A stretch of 64,000 nucleotides of DNA from Epiperipatus broadwayi. Taxonomy: Eukaryota; Onychophora; Udeonychophora; Euonychophora; Peripatidae. The notes beneath the pieces are model-generated. The model made no database searches. It had not been told where the DNA came from and saw only the letters and a list, made by a program, of their open reading frames with translations. Numbering within the stretch: the stretch's first letter is position 1; the number at the start of each line of letters is the position of its first letter. Made by a program: the position numbers and the translations under genes. The stretch covers positions 5,674,030-5,738,029 of the forward strand of contig JAQFVV010000055.1 in assembly GCA_028023455.1 (NCBI GenBank). Reading direction: 5' to 3'. Shown here piece by piece: positions 1-9,913 of this stretch.

Positions 1-166
1 TCTAATTAAACCACTAAACATCACATGATCACTATTTCTTATGCTAGCACATTACTGTTATTAAAACAGGCAAAATTCTCCATACAGTAGTGCCACTCAG
101 TGCCAACCAGAGTAATCAACGGATGCCAGAAGGCTTATGCATAAAATCCCTATCTAGTGCCTACTC

Positions 167-225
167 ATCCAATATCTGCAGATTAATTTCTGGCTTGTGG
201 CCTTCATCAGTGAGGAGCTTTGGAT
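167..225 (-). ncRNA. Hammerhead ribozyme (type I), diverged copy with helix III change
   Basis: Read on the - strand: AUCCAA, internal loop, UCCUCA, the core CUGAUGA, stem II GGC-CACAA-GCC, GAAA, then U-UA-A closing helix III and an AUC cleavage triplet. Relative to the family form (GAAAC..GUC) both helix III partners have changed, C to U and G to A, so pairing is kept. Helix I is weakened because the 3' strand reads UGCAGA instead of UGGGGA. Confidence 0.6.
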
Positions 226-633
226 ATGAGAGCACTGCACCTAGATCTTAGGATCTAATGTCTGGGGATATTGGATGAGTAGGCAATAGATAGGGATTTT
301 ATGCACAAGCTTTCTGGCATCCATTGATTACTCTGGTTGGCACTGAGTGACACTACTGTAAGGTGAGTTTTGCCTGTTTTAATAACAGTAATGTGCTGGC
401 ATAAGAAATTAATGATCATGTGATGTGTAGTGGTTTAACACCAATCCTGCCTAATAGGATAGTGGTGGTTATGGTTGGGTTCAGACCCATATGACTATAT
501 AAGCTATTGAGCTTAGATTGAAAATATTAATGTGTTTTCAATTTTATTCTCATAGTTTTGTAGTTAAGTAGCGATAAAAGGTGGCTGCTGGAGGGTTGTA
601 TTAGATTCTAAGATCTAGGTACAGTGCTTTCAG

Positions 634-692
634 ATCCAAAGCTCCTCGCTGACGAAGGCCACAAGCCAGAAACTAGTCTGGGAATATTGGAT
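634..692 (+). ncRNA. Hammerhead ribozyme (type I) ending the 416-nt unit
   Basis: Helix I 5' strand AUCCAA + UCCUCG, core CUGACGA (position 7 is free in the hammerhead consensus), stem II GGC/GCC with loop CACAA, GAAAC, loop UA, GUC, then UGGGAA and UUGGAU. Cleavage is predicted between 678 and 679. One helix I pair is lost (C opposite A), so activity may be reduced. Confidence 0.65.
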
Positions 693-812
693 GAGTAGGC
701 ACTAGATAGGGATTTTATGCACAAGTCTTCTGGCATCCATTGATTATTCTGGTTGGCACTGAGTTGCACTACTGTATGGAGAGTTTTGCCTGTTTTAATA
801 TTCTAATTAAAC

Positions 813-1792
813 TTTTCACTATACTTTTTTAAATAACATAATAAAAAGTATAGAAAATTATCAGTGGAAAATTTGTAGATTGTAAAAAAAACAATTGAAA
901 GGTGAAGTATAAGTGATATAAGAGTTAAAAAAGTTTAAGAAGTGTCTAGACAGACTTCAACCTTAGTATTTATACCTATCTAATCTAACGATTTCATTGG
1001 CCAATACTGCTTGAATAAAATTACTAATTTATATACTTGCACAAGATGATTTTTTAAAATTAAGAATTTAAAAACGATGAGTCAGCAATATTAAATAATT
1101 TCCAACTTATTTAATACTTCAATTATTAAATATTTTCACAGAAAAAGTTTAATATTCCTATTTAAATAATATTAAAACATTTTAATAACTTAGAAGTAAT
1201 TTCGAAATAAATTATTACAACAAACTAAAAAATAATAACAATTTTAAATATTACTTTTCAAATATTATTTTTTAGTCTGATAATTTTGCTACATTTTATA
1301 GTATCAAATATTAGTTAGCACACTAAAATAAAATTTTATTTCCCTAACTTTTTGAAAGTACACACAATTACACATACACCTAGTCATGTGATACTTTCAG
1401 CATTCTTTTAAAAGTACATTAAATTAATTTGACATTTTAAATAATATTTTAGGCAAAACTAATTATTTAAAACACTTACTATAAAATATTTACTACTAAT
1501 TTAAACCTACCTATCTCTGAAATCTTTTTAAAACTAAAATAAATAAAAATAATATATTTGAAATATTTTATATAATTTTGTATTAAATTCACCTAACAAT
1601 GAGCCCAAATTCCTAAATCTACCTTCATAAACTCCTACTATTTAGAACATAAAAATTATATATAATAAAAGCCCTTAATTTATTTTTTTTTTAATATTGC
1701 TATCTCCTAAACTAAATTACTATCTGTACCAATTGTAAAGAGTACAATATATATATTAAAACAAAATAAAATGTCTGCTAATAATAATAATA
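813..1792. other. A+T-rich gap, nothing recognised
   Basis: About 980 bp of very A+T-rich sequence with no open frame of note, no repeat recognised from elsewhere in the window and no RNA gene. It ends in a short (AAT)n run at about 1780-1793 next to the following repeat. Confidence 0.6.
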
Positions 1793-2018
1793 TATCACAT
1801 GATCACTATTTCCTATGTTAGCACATAACTGTTATTAAAATCCAAAGCTCCTCACTGACAAAGGCCACAAGCCAGAAACTAGCCTGGGGATATTGGATGA
1901 GTAGGTATTAGATGGGGATTTTATGCACAAGCCTTCTGGCATCCATTGATTATTCAGGTTGGCACTGAGTGGCACTACTGTATGGAAACTTTTGCCTGTT
2001 TTAATAATAATACAATAA
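1793..2018. mobile_element. Retrozyme-like element, copy 2 (truncated)
   Basis: The left part (1793-1839) is the reversed family 3' terminus, from ATCACATGATCAC to GTTATTAAAA. It is joined directly to a + strand ribozyme region at 1840-1898 and the downstream unit ending in TTTTGCCTGTTTTAATA. The ribozyme core reads CUGACAA, so the invariant G8 is lost and it should be inactive. The flanks both contain ATAATAATA, compatible with a target-site duplication but too simple to prove one. Confidence 0.7.
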
Positions 2019-3977
2019 CGAAACTTGAATATATTCCAAATAACGGTAAACAACTTATAAAATAATATAAATAAAAACTCATAGAGAAAATTTTTGATTA
2101 TATTCATAATCATTATCAACTCAACACTAATTTCAAAGTAGAATCATCTATTACCAACCGAAAATACATGTCGATTTAAATATCCCACAATTCATTAATC
2201 TTAACATTTGCTGTCTATTTATCATCGTAATTGTATATCTATTAATAAAAACTGCCTCTTTAATTTTTCATTTTCATTATCTCTTTCTTGACCTAAAATT
2301 TTTATTTTTTTATATCAAAATCAAATTTAAAATTACAATTCCTATCATGATCATAAAAAACAGATTCAGTATATAACTTCACTTCATTATTAGTATCATT
2401 ATTAAAACTCTTTTATATAACAATTTATGTTCTTTAATTCTTTTCTCCATATTATATCTAGATTCCCCCACATATGATAAGTTACACCCACAAAAAATTA
2501 TATAAATTACATTACTCACATTATTTTTTTCTAACTTATCTTTTGAATTACTAATCATTCTATTTAAATTACCTGATCCTTAAAATGAAACATTATATAT
2601 TCTATTATAAACTTTTTTCATAAATTTCACTAGATTATTATTATAAAAAGGCAAAGAAATCTACTTCTTATTCTCAATTTTTTCATCACCAACATTTCTA
2701 TTAATTTTCTTATTAAATTGACAAATCATCTGATAAATTGATTTTATATTATAACCCATACAAAATAAATAATTCACCCACATAATTTTCAATATTTTTC
2801 TTTTTATCACATGAATATTTACACAAAATGTTATTTCTATGCAAAAAAGATCTAAAACCAGCCATTTTATAATTATGTGGCACTTTAGATAAATATGGTA
2901 TATACCCTCTTGTTTCAATAGGTTTCATAAACAATTTATAGTCAATCATATTATTGTTCCTTGAAATCATCAAATCTAAATATTTAATACAATTATTACA
3001 TTCTTTCTCCATAGTCCATTTAAGACCTTTTAATTTATTATATTCATCAAAAATTTTATCAATCATTTCTGAAGAAGCACATACAAAAACATCCACATAT
3101 TTCGTATATATCTTAATATTTCCCATAAATATAATCTTATTTACAATCTTTTCTTCATAATAAGATAAAACAAAACTACATAACTGTGCCACCATTGGTA
3201 ATCCCATTGTCCATCTTTTCTTCATTTTATAAAATTTACCATTAAATGATGCAACAATATTTTGTGCAATAAAATTTAATGTCTTCATCACAAAACATAT
3301 TAATTGATTATCAACTTTCTTCTCCAATATAGCTTGATGAGTAATCTTAATTGAATCAACTCTATCAATAGATCCATACATATTGGATACATCCAATGCT
3401 ACTAAAACATCACCACATCCCAAATTTAATTCTTTAATTTTTTCAACAAAATCAAATGATGACATTACAGAATATTTTCCAAATCCAAGTAAATCGTGTA
3501 AAATTTTAGCTATATATTTAATAGTCTTATACATAAAAGACCCTCCAAAATCCAAAATTATTCTAAGTAGATAACCTTCTTTATGTAAGTTTACATTAGC
3601 AAATACACATGGACAAATAGCACATGAAGGATATAATGAATAATACACATTATCATTTATTCCTTTATTCTTTGCCTTTAATAAAATGTTATTAATAAAT
3701 TTCATTCTTTCTGAATCAACATTATATTTATCAATCAATTCAAAATTTAATTTTTCCATTTGTAATATAACTCCTCGAACATATTCATTATTTGAAATTA
3801 AGCACATTGTAAACCTTTATCTTCCTTTAAACAAATCAATTTATCTTCCATTAATTGCTTTTTAAATAATCCAATAACTCGTTTCTCATGAATTATCGTA
3901 TTTACTAAAGTTTTGTAATTTAGCATCCTTAACAATTTTGTTAAACTCCTCTGCAGTCATTAATTTTCCATCATAAG
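2019..3977 (-). mobile_element. Penelope-like element A, left (antisense) arm of a palindrome
   Basis: PLE copy whose 3' end lies at 2019 and 5' end near 3977. It is mirrored by the arm at 4140-6090 across a spacer of about 160 bp. Matching mirror segments include GAAACTTGAATATATTCC at the outer ends and the block around ACTGCAGAGGAGTTTAAC near the centre. Coding remnants are at 2749-3807 (reverse transcriptase) and about 2330-2560 (GIY-YIG). Frameshifts differ from those in the right arm, so both have decayed since the duplication. The A+T richness matches the surroundings. Confidence 0.8.
2749..3807 (-). pseudogene. PLE A reverse transcriptase, left arm, broken
   Basis: The frame of 352 codons carries PLE reverse transcriptase signatures in order: motif A DVLVALDVSNMYGSI, motif B region GLPMVAQLCSF, a motif C region reading YVDVFV, then KYLDLMISRNN and the KPIETRGYIPYLSK block with FRSFLHRNN that PLEs carry after the palm. 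The usual YVDD is damaged (one Asp codon lost), so the enzyme should be dead. The GIY-YIG part continues at lower coordinates in another frame (IFCGCNLSYVGES on the - strand near 2440-2500). PLE enzymes copy element RNA into genomic DNA; the GIY-YIG domain nicks DNA. Family call is firm, activity very unlikely. Confidence 0.8.
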
Positions 3978-4139
3978 AATTTTGAACTTATAATATAATC
4001 ATGTTATAATCATGATATAATTATGTTAATTTATCATGTGATTTAAAATTAATACAAAAGTATGTTTTAGAATTGGGTTCAAAATATATAGGTGATATAA
4101 TTGATGATTATAAACTTGAGAATATATCATCAGGTTAAA
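3978..4139. other. Spacer of the PLE palindrome
   Basis: Unpaired centre between the two PLE arms. It contains short self-complementary runs such as ATCATGTTATAATCATGATA and the phrase AATTGGGTTCAAAATATATAGGTGATATAA. It probably represents the 5' end of one element copy, beyond the point where strand switching occurred (inference). Confidence 0.55.
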
Positions 4140-6090
4140 ATTCTTATGATAGAAAATTAATGACTGCAGAGGAGTTTAACAAAATTGTTAAGGATGCTAA
4201 ATTACAAAACTTTAGTAAATACGATAATTCATGGAAAAGAGTTATTGAATTATTTAAAAGGCAATTAATAAAAGATAAATTGATTTGTTTAAAGGAAGAT
4301 AAAGGTTTACAATGTGTTTAATTTCAAATAATGAATATGTTCTAGGAGTTATATTATTAATGGAATAATTACATTTTGAATTGATTGATAAATATAATGT
4401 TGATTCAGAAAGAATGAAATTTATTAATAACATTTTATTAAAGGCAAAATATAAAGGAATAAATGATGTGTATTATTCATTATATATTTAAAGTGCTATT
4501 TGTCCATATGTATTTGCTAATGTAAAGTTGCATAAGGAAGGTTATCCGCTTACAATAATTTAGGATTTTGGAGGGTCTTTCATGTATAAGGAAAATAAAT
4601 ATATAGGTAAACTTTTACAGGATTTACTTGGATTTGGAAAATATTCTGTAATGTCATCATTTGATGTTGAAAAAATTAAAGATTTAAATTTGGACTGTGG
4701 TGATGTTTTAGTATCATTGGATGTATTTGAGATATATGGATCTATTGATAGAGTTGATTCAATTAAGATTATTCTTCAAGCTTTATTGGAGAAGAAAGTT
4801 GATAATCAATTAATATGTTTTGTAATGAAGACTTTAAATTTTATTGAACATATTGTTGCATCATTTAATGGTAAATTTTATAAAATGAAGAAAGGACTGA
4901 CAATGGGATTACCAATGATGGCACAGTTATGTAGTTTTGTTTTGTCTTATTATGAAAAAAAGATTGTAAATAAGATTATATTTATGGGAAATATTAAGAT
5001 ATATATGAGATATGTGGATAATGTTTTTGTATGTGCTTCTTCAGAAATGATTGATAAAATTTTTGATGAATATAATAAAAGAAAAGGTTTTAAATGGACT
5101 ATGGAGAAAAAATGTAATAATAATATTAAATATTTAGATTTGATGATTTCAAGGAACAATAATATGATTGACTATAAATTGTTTATTAAACCTATTGAAA
5201 CAAGAGGGTATATTCCATATTTATCTAAAGTGCCACATAATTATAAAATGGCTGGTTTTAGATCTTTTTTGCATAGAAATAATATTTTGTGTAATATTGA
5301 AAATTATGTGGGTGAATTATTATGTGTGGGTTATAATATAAAACAAATTTATCATGTGATTTGTCAATTCAATAAGAAAATTAATAATCATGTTGGTCAT
5401 AAAGAAATTGAGAAAAAGAAATGGCTTTCTTTGCCTTTTTATAATCATAATCAAGTGAAATTTATGAAAAAAGTTTATAATAGAATATATAATGTTTCAT
5501 TTTATGGATCAGGTAATTTAAATAGAATGATTAGTAATTCAAAAGATAAGTTAGAAAAAAATAATGTGAGTATTGTAATTTATAGAATTTTTTGTGGGTG
5601 TAACTTATCATATGTGGCGAAATCTAGATATAATATGGAGAAAAGAATTAAAGAACATAAATTGTTATATAAAAGAGTTTTAAAAAAGGTACAGATATAT
5701 AATAATAGTAATAATGAAGTGAAGTTATATACTGAATCTATTTTTTTAAGATCATGATAGGAATTGCAATTTTAAATTTGATTTTGATATAAAAAAGATA
5801 AAAAATTTAGGTCAAGAAAGAGATAAAGAAAATGAAAAATTAAAGAGGCAGTTTTTATTAATAGGTATACAATTACAATGATAAATAGACAGTCAGCAAA
5901 TGTTAAGATTAATGAATTGTGGGATATTTAAACCGACACATGTTTCTGGTTGGCAATAGATGACTCCATTTTGAAATTTGAGTTGAGTTGATAATGATTA
6001 TGAATATAATCGAAAATATTTCTCTATGAGTTTTTGTTTATATTATATTATAAGTTGTTTACCATTATTTGGAATATATTCAAGTTTCAT
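4140..6090 (+). mobile_element. Penelope-like element A, right (sense) arm of the palindrome
   Basis: Sense copy of the same PLE as 2019-3977. It starts near ATGACTGCAGAGGAG at 4159 and ends at TTCAAGTTTC at about 6090. The N-terminal reading MTAEEFNKIVKDAKLQNF is followed by stops and frameshifts before the longer frame at 4582. No target-site duplication could be matched across 2019 and 6090. Confidence 0.8.
4582..5757 (+). pseudogene. PLE A reverse transcriptase-GIY-YIG endonuclease, right arm, partial
   Basis: 391 codons. Reverse transcriptase motifs in order: SLDVFEIYGSI (A, about residue 45), MGLPMMAQLCSFVLSYY (B), RYVDNVFVCAS (C), then NIKYLDLMISRNN and KPIETRGYIPYLSK with FRSFLHRNN. 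The second Asp of YVDD is Asn, expected to abolish catalysis. The C-terminal part has a GIY-YIG remnant, IVIYRIFCGCNLSYVAKSRY followed by MEKRIKEH, with Ala where the motif wants Gly. The start is only the first Met after a broken N-terminal part. Full PLE proteins are about twice as long, so this is a fragment. Confidence 0.85.
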
Positions 6091-6153
6091 ATATATATGA
6101 TAAACAAAACAAGTTATAAATTTTGTAACTTGCTCTTAGCTTGCATTTTATGA

Positions 6154-6412
6154 TCACTAGATGGAGATTTACCAATAGCTCACTAACAAGCTTTGTTTAC
6201 ATAAAGGCTGAGAGAGATAGAATTCAATATCTCTTTCGTTGTCTCCAACCTACTAGTTTCTAGTCTTCCTACCCTTTAATGACATGGGCCAACTAGCTCG
6301 AAACCATGGTCTAAAGGTTGGAGACAATGAAAGAGATATTGAATTCTATCTCTCTCAGCATTTATGTAAACAAAGCTTGTTAGTGAGATATTGGTAAAGC
6401 TCCATCTAGTGA
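6154..6412. repeat. Fold-back repeat with 98-bp arms
   Basis: Arms at 6154-6251 and 6315-6412 are reverse complements with few mismatches (for example AACAAGCTTTGTTTACATAA against TTATGTAAACAAAGCTTGTT). The unrelated spacer is 63 bp. There is no coding potential. It could be a MITE or another strand-switched retrocopy. No other copy was noticed in the window. Confidence 0.8.
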
Positions 6413-7018
6413 TATATATAAAATGAAAATACTACAACAGAAATTAAATATATTCTAGCATGCGATGATGTATTTAGGCAAACTCTCTTTCTTCAGATGG
6501 TTCCCTAGTGACAAAATCCTAGGTCATTTTCCCCTCATATAAAGGTGCTTTCTTGAGTTTATGCCATCATCTATTTTTCCTGGCATTTGATATTTTAAAG
6601 GTACTGCAGAATGCCACTCATACCTTTAGTTTCAATCTCTGTTAGACTGAGTGTTTTTCATATGTAGGTCTTGAAGTCATTCCTAGTTAGCACTTCAAGA
6701 TGTTAAATCTGATAAAATATTTAATAATTTAAATTTTTAATTGTATATATAGCTACATAAAATAGTATATATCTTCTTCAGCATTCATTATCAAATAAGG
6801 AATGGTACAATTATATTTTACTTAAGGTAGTAAATATTTTCACTTAGGGACTTTATAATTGTCAAACAGTGTCTTAAATGTGAGAAATTATTGAAATTAT
6901 CTAAGACATAGAAAGATTTATTAACATTGGATATCAGCATTAGTATTTTCTAAATTTCACTATAAACTCATCAACATTCCTTTAACACTTTAAGCAAATA
7001 ATTTTATTTATTATAACA
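6413..7018. other. Gap, nothing recognised
   Basis: Moderately A+T-rich sequence without an open frame, a repeat recognised elsewhere in the window, or an RNA gene. Confidence 0.5.
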
Positions 7019-7047
7019 GTTTCGACTGTACTAGCAGTCTTCATCAG
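7019..7047 (-). ncRNA. Hammerhead-like core downstream of PLE B
   Basis: On the - strand: CTGATGA, an extra A, stem GACTG, loop CTAGTA, stem CAGTC, then GAAAC. This is a hammerhead core with a perfect 5-bp stem II. It lies about 920 bp past the stop codon of PLE B on the same strand. PLEs are known to carry hammerhead motifs in their terminal repeats. I could not draw a convincing helix I or cleavage site here (the following bases TGTTATAA pair poorly with GTTGTAGAT), so activity is unproven. Confidence 0.5.
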
Positions 7048-7059
7048 ATCTACAACATA

Positions 7060-7968
7060 AAAAATTAGACAAATATTATATTAATACAACCAAAATTCTT
7101 ATTCTTCATATTCTCATATAAAATTATAATAAAACAAAATAATATAAAGCAAAAACAACTCAATCCAAAAACTTTTCAAACAAAATTTTTTTCCCAAATC
7201 TTTTAAAAACCCAAAACATAAAAACTAAACTATAAAAAATTAATAATAATAAAAAAAATAATAATAAAAAAAAATGACAAAAAAATTAATAATAAAAATA
7301 TAAAAATTTCTTTAAAATCATTTTTAAATTATTTTTTAAGATTACAATCAAATAAATGTATTAAAACAATTCAAATTTTATCATCAAACCATTAAAAACA
7401 AAACCCTTAAAACCCATAACATTAATCTAAAAATTAATACCAAAAATTATCATTTTTAACATAATTAATTACAAATATAAGACCAAAAACCAAAAACCCA
7501 AAATCAAAAATTAAAAAATTAAAATTAAAAAATAAACTTAAAAATAAAAATTAAAAAATCAAAAAATATTAAAAATCAAAAACAATAAACTAAAATCATT
7601 CTTTCCCCTTTTTTACACTCCCATTTATACCCTACTTACTTCATTTTATACCTTCATACCATCCCTTCAATTCCCTTCCTCATTTATACTCTAATACTCC
7701 CTACCATCTTTACTTATTTAACTACCATCTTATAACATTTAATATCAATACAAACTTAATTATTTTTACCTTAACTTTCCTTCTACCTACACCTTTCCTC
7801 CATCTTTCTTTTTATTAACCACTTCCCAACTTCCTTTCTTTCCCCATCACCTAGCTCCCTCTATTAACCACTTCTATTACTTAATTACCCTAAATTTTAA
7901 TTCTTTACCCTATTAAGCTTTACATTTCCCCTCACTTTAATCATCCTAAACTTTTCTACTGTTTAATT
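7060..7968 (-). other. A-rich 3' region of PLE B
   Basis: The sequence is C/T/A-rich on the + strand, nearly free of G between about 7300 and 7970, and continues the strand bias of the PLE B coding region. That suggests it is the 3' untranslated part of that element. No ORF. Confidence 0.5.
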
Positions 7969-9261
7969 TCACACTACCAAAGTCCTTATCCCTTTTTCTC
8001 TATTAATACTAGGCCTTATTCTCTTAATTAACAATGATTCTCTTATCTTCCTGTCCCTTCTACTATTTGCATAACTAATCATTTTTATACTTTCCTTCTC
8101 CAAATCATGCCCTGTCTCCATCATATGCACAAATACCGGTGAACTTTTTTCATACCTATGTTGCCTCAGCCTTGTATATATAGAGTTCTTTGTCTGACCC
8201 ACATATTTATTTCTAACCCCCTTATCCCTACACTTTTTACACTCTATCATATAAACCCCATTAATATAATTTCTCTCTTTATGTATATATTTATTATCCA
8301 AAACCTTCATCAAATTTTTCCTCTTCTTATTTACTATTCTATATTTCACCTCATTTCTATATTTTACATTAAGCTTTTTAATTATACTATTAATCTTCCT
8401 AACTATTCTATAATCATGTACTCTTATTCCTATATATTTGTTTTTCCTATCCCTTTCAATTACTCTTCTCTCATTCTCTCCTTCCTTTCTACATTTCCTT
8501 TTTACACTCTCAATACTCCTCATTATTATCTTTTCTGGATACTCACTATCCCTAAACTCCTTAAATATCATATCTATTTCCTTTTTATAATCTTCCCTAT
8601 CTCTGAAATAATTATTTGCTCTAAATACTCTTGATGTTATAGCATTAATTTTAAATTGCTTATCTACATCAGACTCCCAATTCACTATATTATCCTTCTC
8701 CATCTTTCTAAACACCCCTGTTCTCACTTTACACTTCCCTTTACTATACTCTTTTTTCATCATTATATCCAAATACACCAATTCATTATTCTTTTCCCAT
8801 TCCATTGTGAATCTTAACTTCTTATCCAACTTATTAACCTTATCATAATACTTTTTTATTTGTCTTTCAGTCTTATTAAATATCAATAAGAAATCATCTA
8901 CATATCTCTTAATTAAAATTGGTGCATTTTCCTCCTTCACCATAGCTTCTTCCATATCTTGCATGTAAATACCACTCAACACTCCACTTAATGCCCCTCC
9001 TATCAATAACCCTTCTTTCTGTTTATAATAACTTCCATTAAACTGAAAAGTAATATCTCTACAACACAAACTCATTAAATTTTCCAACACTTCTACTGGC
9101 ATTTCTACCTCTTTCACTCTATCCCTCCTATACTTATCCACTGCCAACCCTATTGCTTTCTTTACATCTATATTTGTGTACATAGACACCACATCCATTT
9201 TCACCATTATCAAATTATATCTCTCATATTTTTCCACTCTTTCCCTAATTTCCTCCACCAA
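7969..9261 (-). CDS. Penelope-like element B: reverse transcriptase-GIY-YIG endonuclease (N-terminally frameshifted)
   Basis: 430 uninterrupted codons, the best preserved coding region in the window. Order: motif A MVKMDVVSMYTNI (about residue 20), motif B KEGLLIGGALSGVLSGIYM (about 85), motif C IKRYVDDFLLIF with intact YVDD (about 120), NELVYLDIMMK (about 165), a long basic linker, a C-x2-C pair (ECKKC) and a GIY-YIG endonuclease NGVYMIECKKC...KYVGQTKNSIYTRLRQH (about 340-375). The enzyme would prime reverse transcription at nicked DNA. Upstream, in another frame (about 9290-9450), the sequence encodes EGVPLRPVINGIGS, the conserved PLE segment before motif A, ending in a stop. A frameshift near 9285 therefore separates the N-terminus, and the start at 9261 is not the original one. 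It may be recently dead, or an assembly error may have broken it. Confidence 0.85.
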   Translation of the reverse strand: MVEEIRERVEKYERYNLIMVKMDVVSMYTNIDVKKAIGLAVDKYRRDRVKEVEMPVEVLENLMSLCCRDITFQFNGSYYKQKEGLLIGGALSGVLSGIYMQDMEEAMVKEENAPILIKRYVDDFLLIFNKTERQIKKYYDKVNKLDKKLRFTMEWEKNNELVYLDIMMKKEYSKGKCKVRTGVFRKMEKDNIVNWESDVDKQFKINAITSRVFRANNYFRDREDYKKEIDMIFKEFRDSEYPEKIIMRSIESVKRKCRKEGENERRVIERDRKNKYIGIRVHDYRIVRKINSIIKKLNVKYRNEVKYRIVNKKRKNLMKVLDNKYIHKERNYINGVYMIECKKCRDKGVRNKYVGQTKNSIYTRLRQHRYEKSSPVFVHMMETGHDLEKESIKMISYANSRRDRKIRESLLIKRIRPSINREKGIRTLVV

Positions 9262-9480
9262 CTCCCTATTATTTTTTATGAAAGCCCACTCTCCCTATTC
9301 ACATACATCTTTCCCAACCATTTTGATACCCTATCATAATATGATCCTATACCATTAATCACTGGTCTCAGTGGCACCCCTTCTTTATATATTTTTCTAA
9401 ATTGTAATACATAATTTTCTTTAATATTATTTTTATTTTCAGGGAATTATTTTAATAATTTTGTAACCATACATGATCAA
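9262..9480 (-). pseudogene. N-terminal part of PLE B, frameshifted
   Basis: Reading the - strand gives ENYVLQFRKIYKEGVPLRP, then VINGIGSYYDRVSKWLGKM and a stop. The downstream frame resumes as FIKNNRELVEEIRE, a plausible continuation after a single-base slip. Further upstream there is one more in-frame stop. The EGVPLRPV segment is typical of PLE reverse transcriptases. Confidence 0.7.
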
Positions 9481-9539
9481 ACAGATTGATCTTTGTATAT
9501 TGAATGTTGTTAGTGTTAATAAGTATTATTTTTAAACTA

Positions 9540-9695
9540 CTAAACATCACATGATCCAAGGTTCCTCACCGATGAAAGCCACAAGCTGGAAACTAATCTG
9601 GGGATATTGATGAGTAGGCACTAGATAGGGATTTTATGCATTCATTGATTACTCTTGCTTGCACTGAGTGGCGCTACGTATTGAAAGTTTTGCCT
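9540..9695. mobile_element. Retrozyme-like element, copy 3 (short, diverged)
   Basis: Reversed family 3' terminus (AAACATCACATGATC) fused to a + strand ribozyme region at 9554-9611 and a shortened downstream unit ending GTTTTGCCTC. The ribozyme core reads CCGATGA, with the invariant U4 lost, and the triplet is AUC. Probably inactive. Confidence 0.7.
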
Positions 9696-9913
9696 CTGCA
9701 TGAGTATTTTTTATTATTAATTCATGCTTATTTGCATTTATCATTACCTACAAGGATCTCTTAATAATTATCCTACAATTATATTTATTTATTCATGTAT
9801 TGAGAGTACATGAAAATAAAGAAATATGATGTGAAAGTCACTTTATATTGAAATTGTTTTTGCTGATATTAAGATATCCTCAAAGAAAAGATTATTTTAT
9901 GTAATTAAAGATA

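Larger units (their letters stand above)
12..801 (-). mobile_element. Retrozyme-like palindromic hammerhead element, copy 1 (full-length tandem unit)
   Basis: Non-coding repeat flanked by a target-site duplication: TCTAATTAAAC at 1-11 (cut by the window edge) and again at 802-812. Its left end is the family 3' terminus (ACATCACATGATCAC, read in reverse), so the element runs on the - strand. It holds an antisense-sense palindrome plus a direct tandem: one unit runs from a predicted hammerhead cleavage site at 262/263 to the next at 678/679 (416 nt), and a partial unit follows. The unit contains a TATA-like TATATAAG at 496-503, about 140 nt upstream of the + strand ribozyme. No ORF. Metazoan retrozymes have this plan: a short non-coding unit, a type I hammerhead and tandem copies. 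Family assignment is by structure, not by database match. Confidence 0.8.

Noticed and set aside
12-801. Classical fold-back DNA transposon with long TIRs
   Set aside because: The two ends are not mirror images of each other (only the 3' end carries GATCATGTGAT in several copies), the palindrome centre varies, and the unit is bounded by ribozyme cleavage sites. A retro origin explains more, though a DNA-type origin is not fully excluded.
2019-6090. Target-site duplication of the PLE A palindrome
   Set aside because: Flanking bases at 2018 and 6091 do not match; the left flank is another repeat and the right flank is simple AT sequence.
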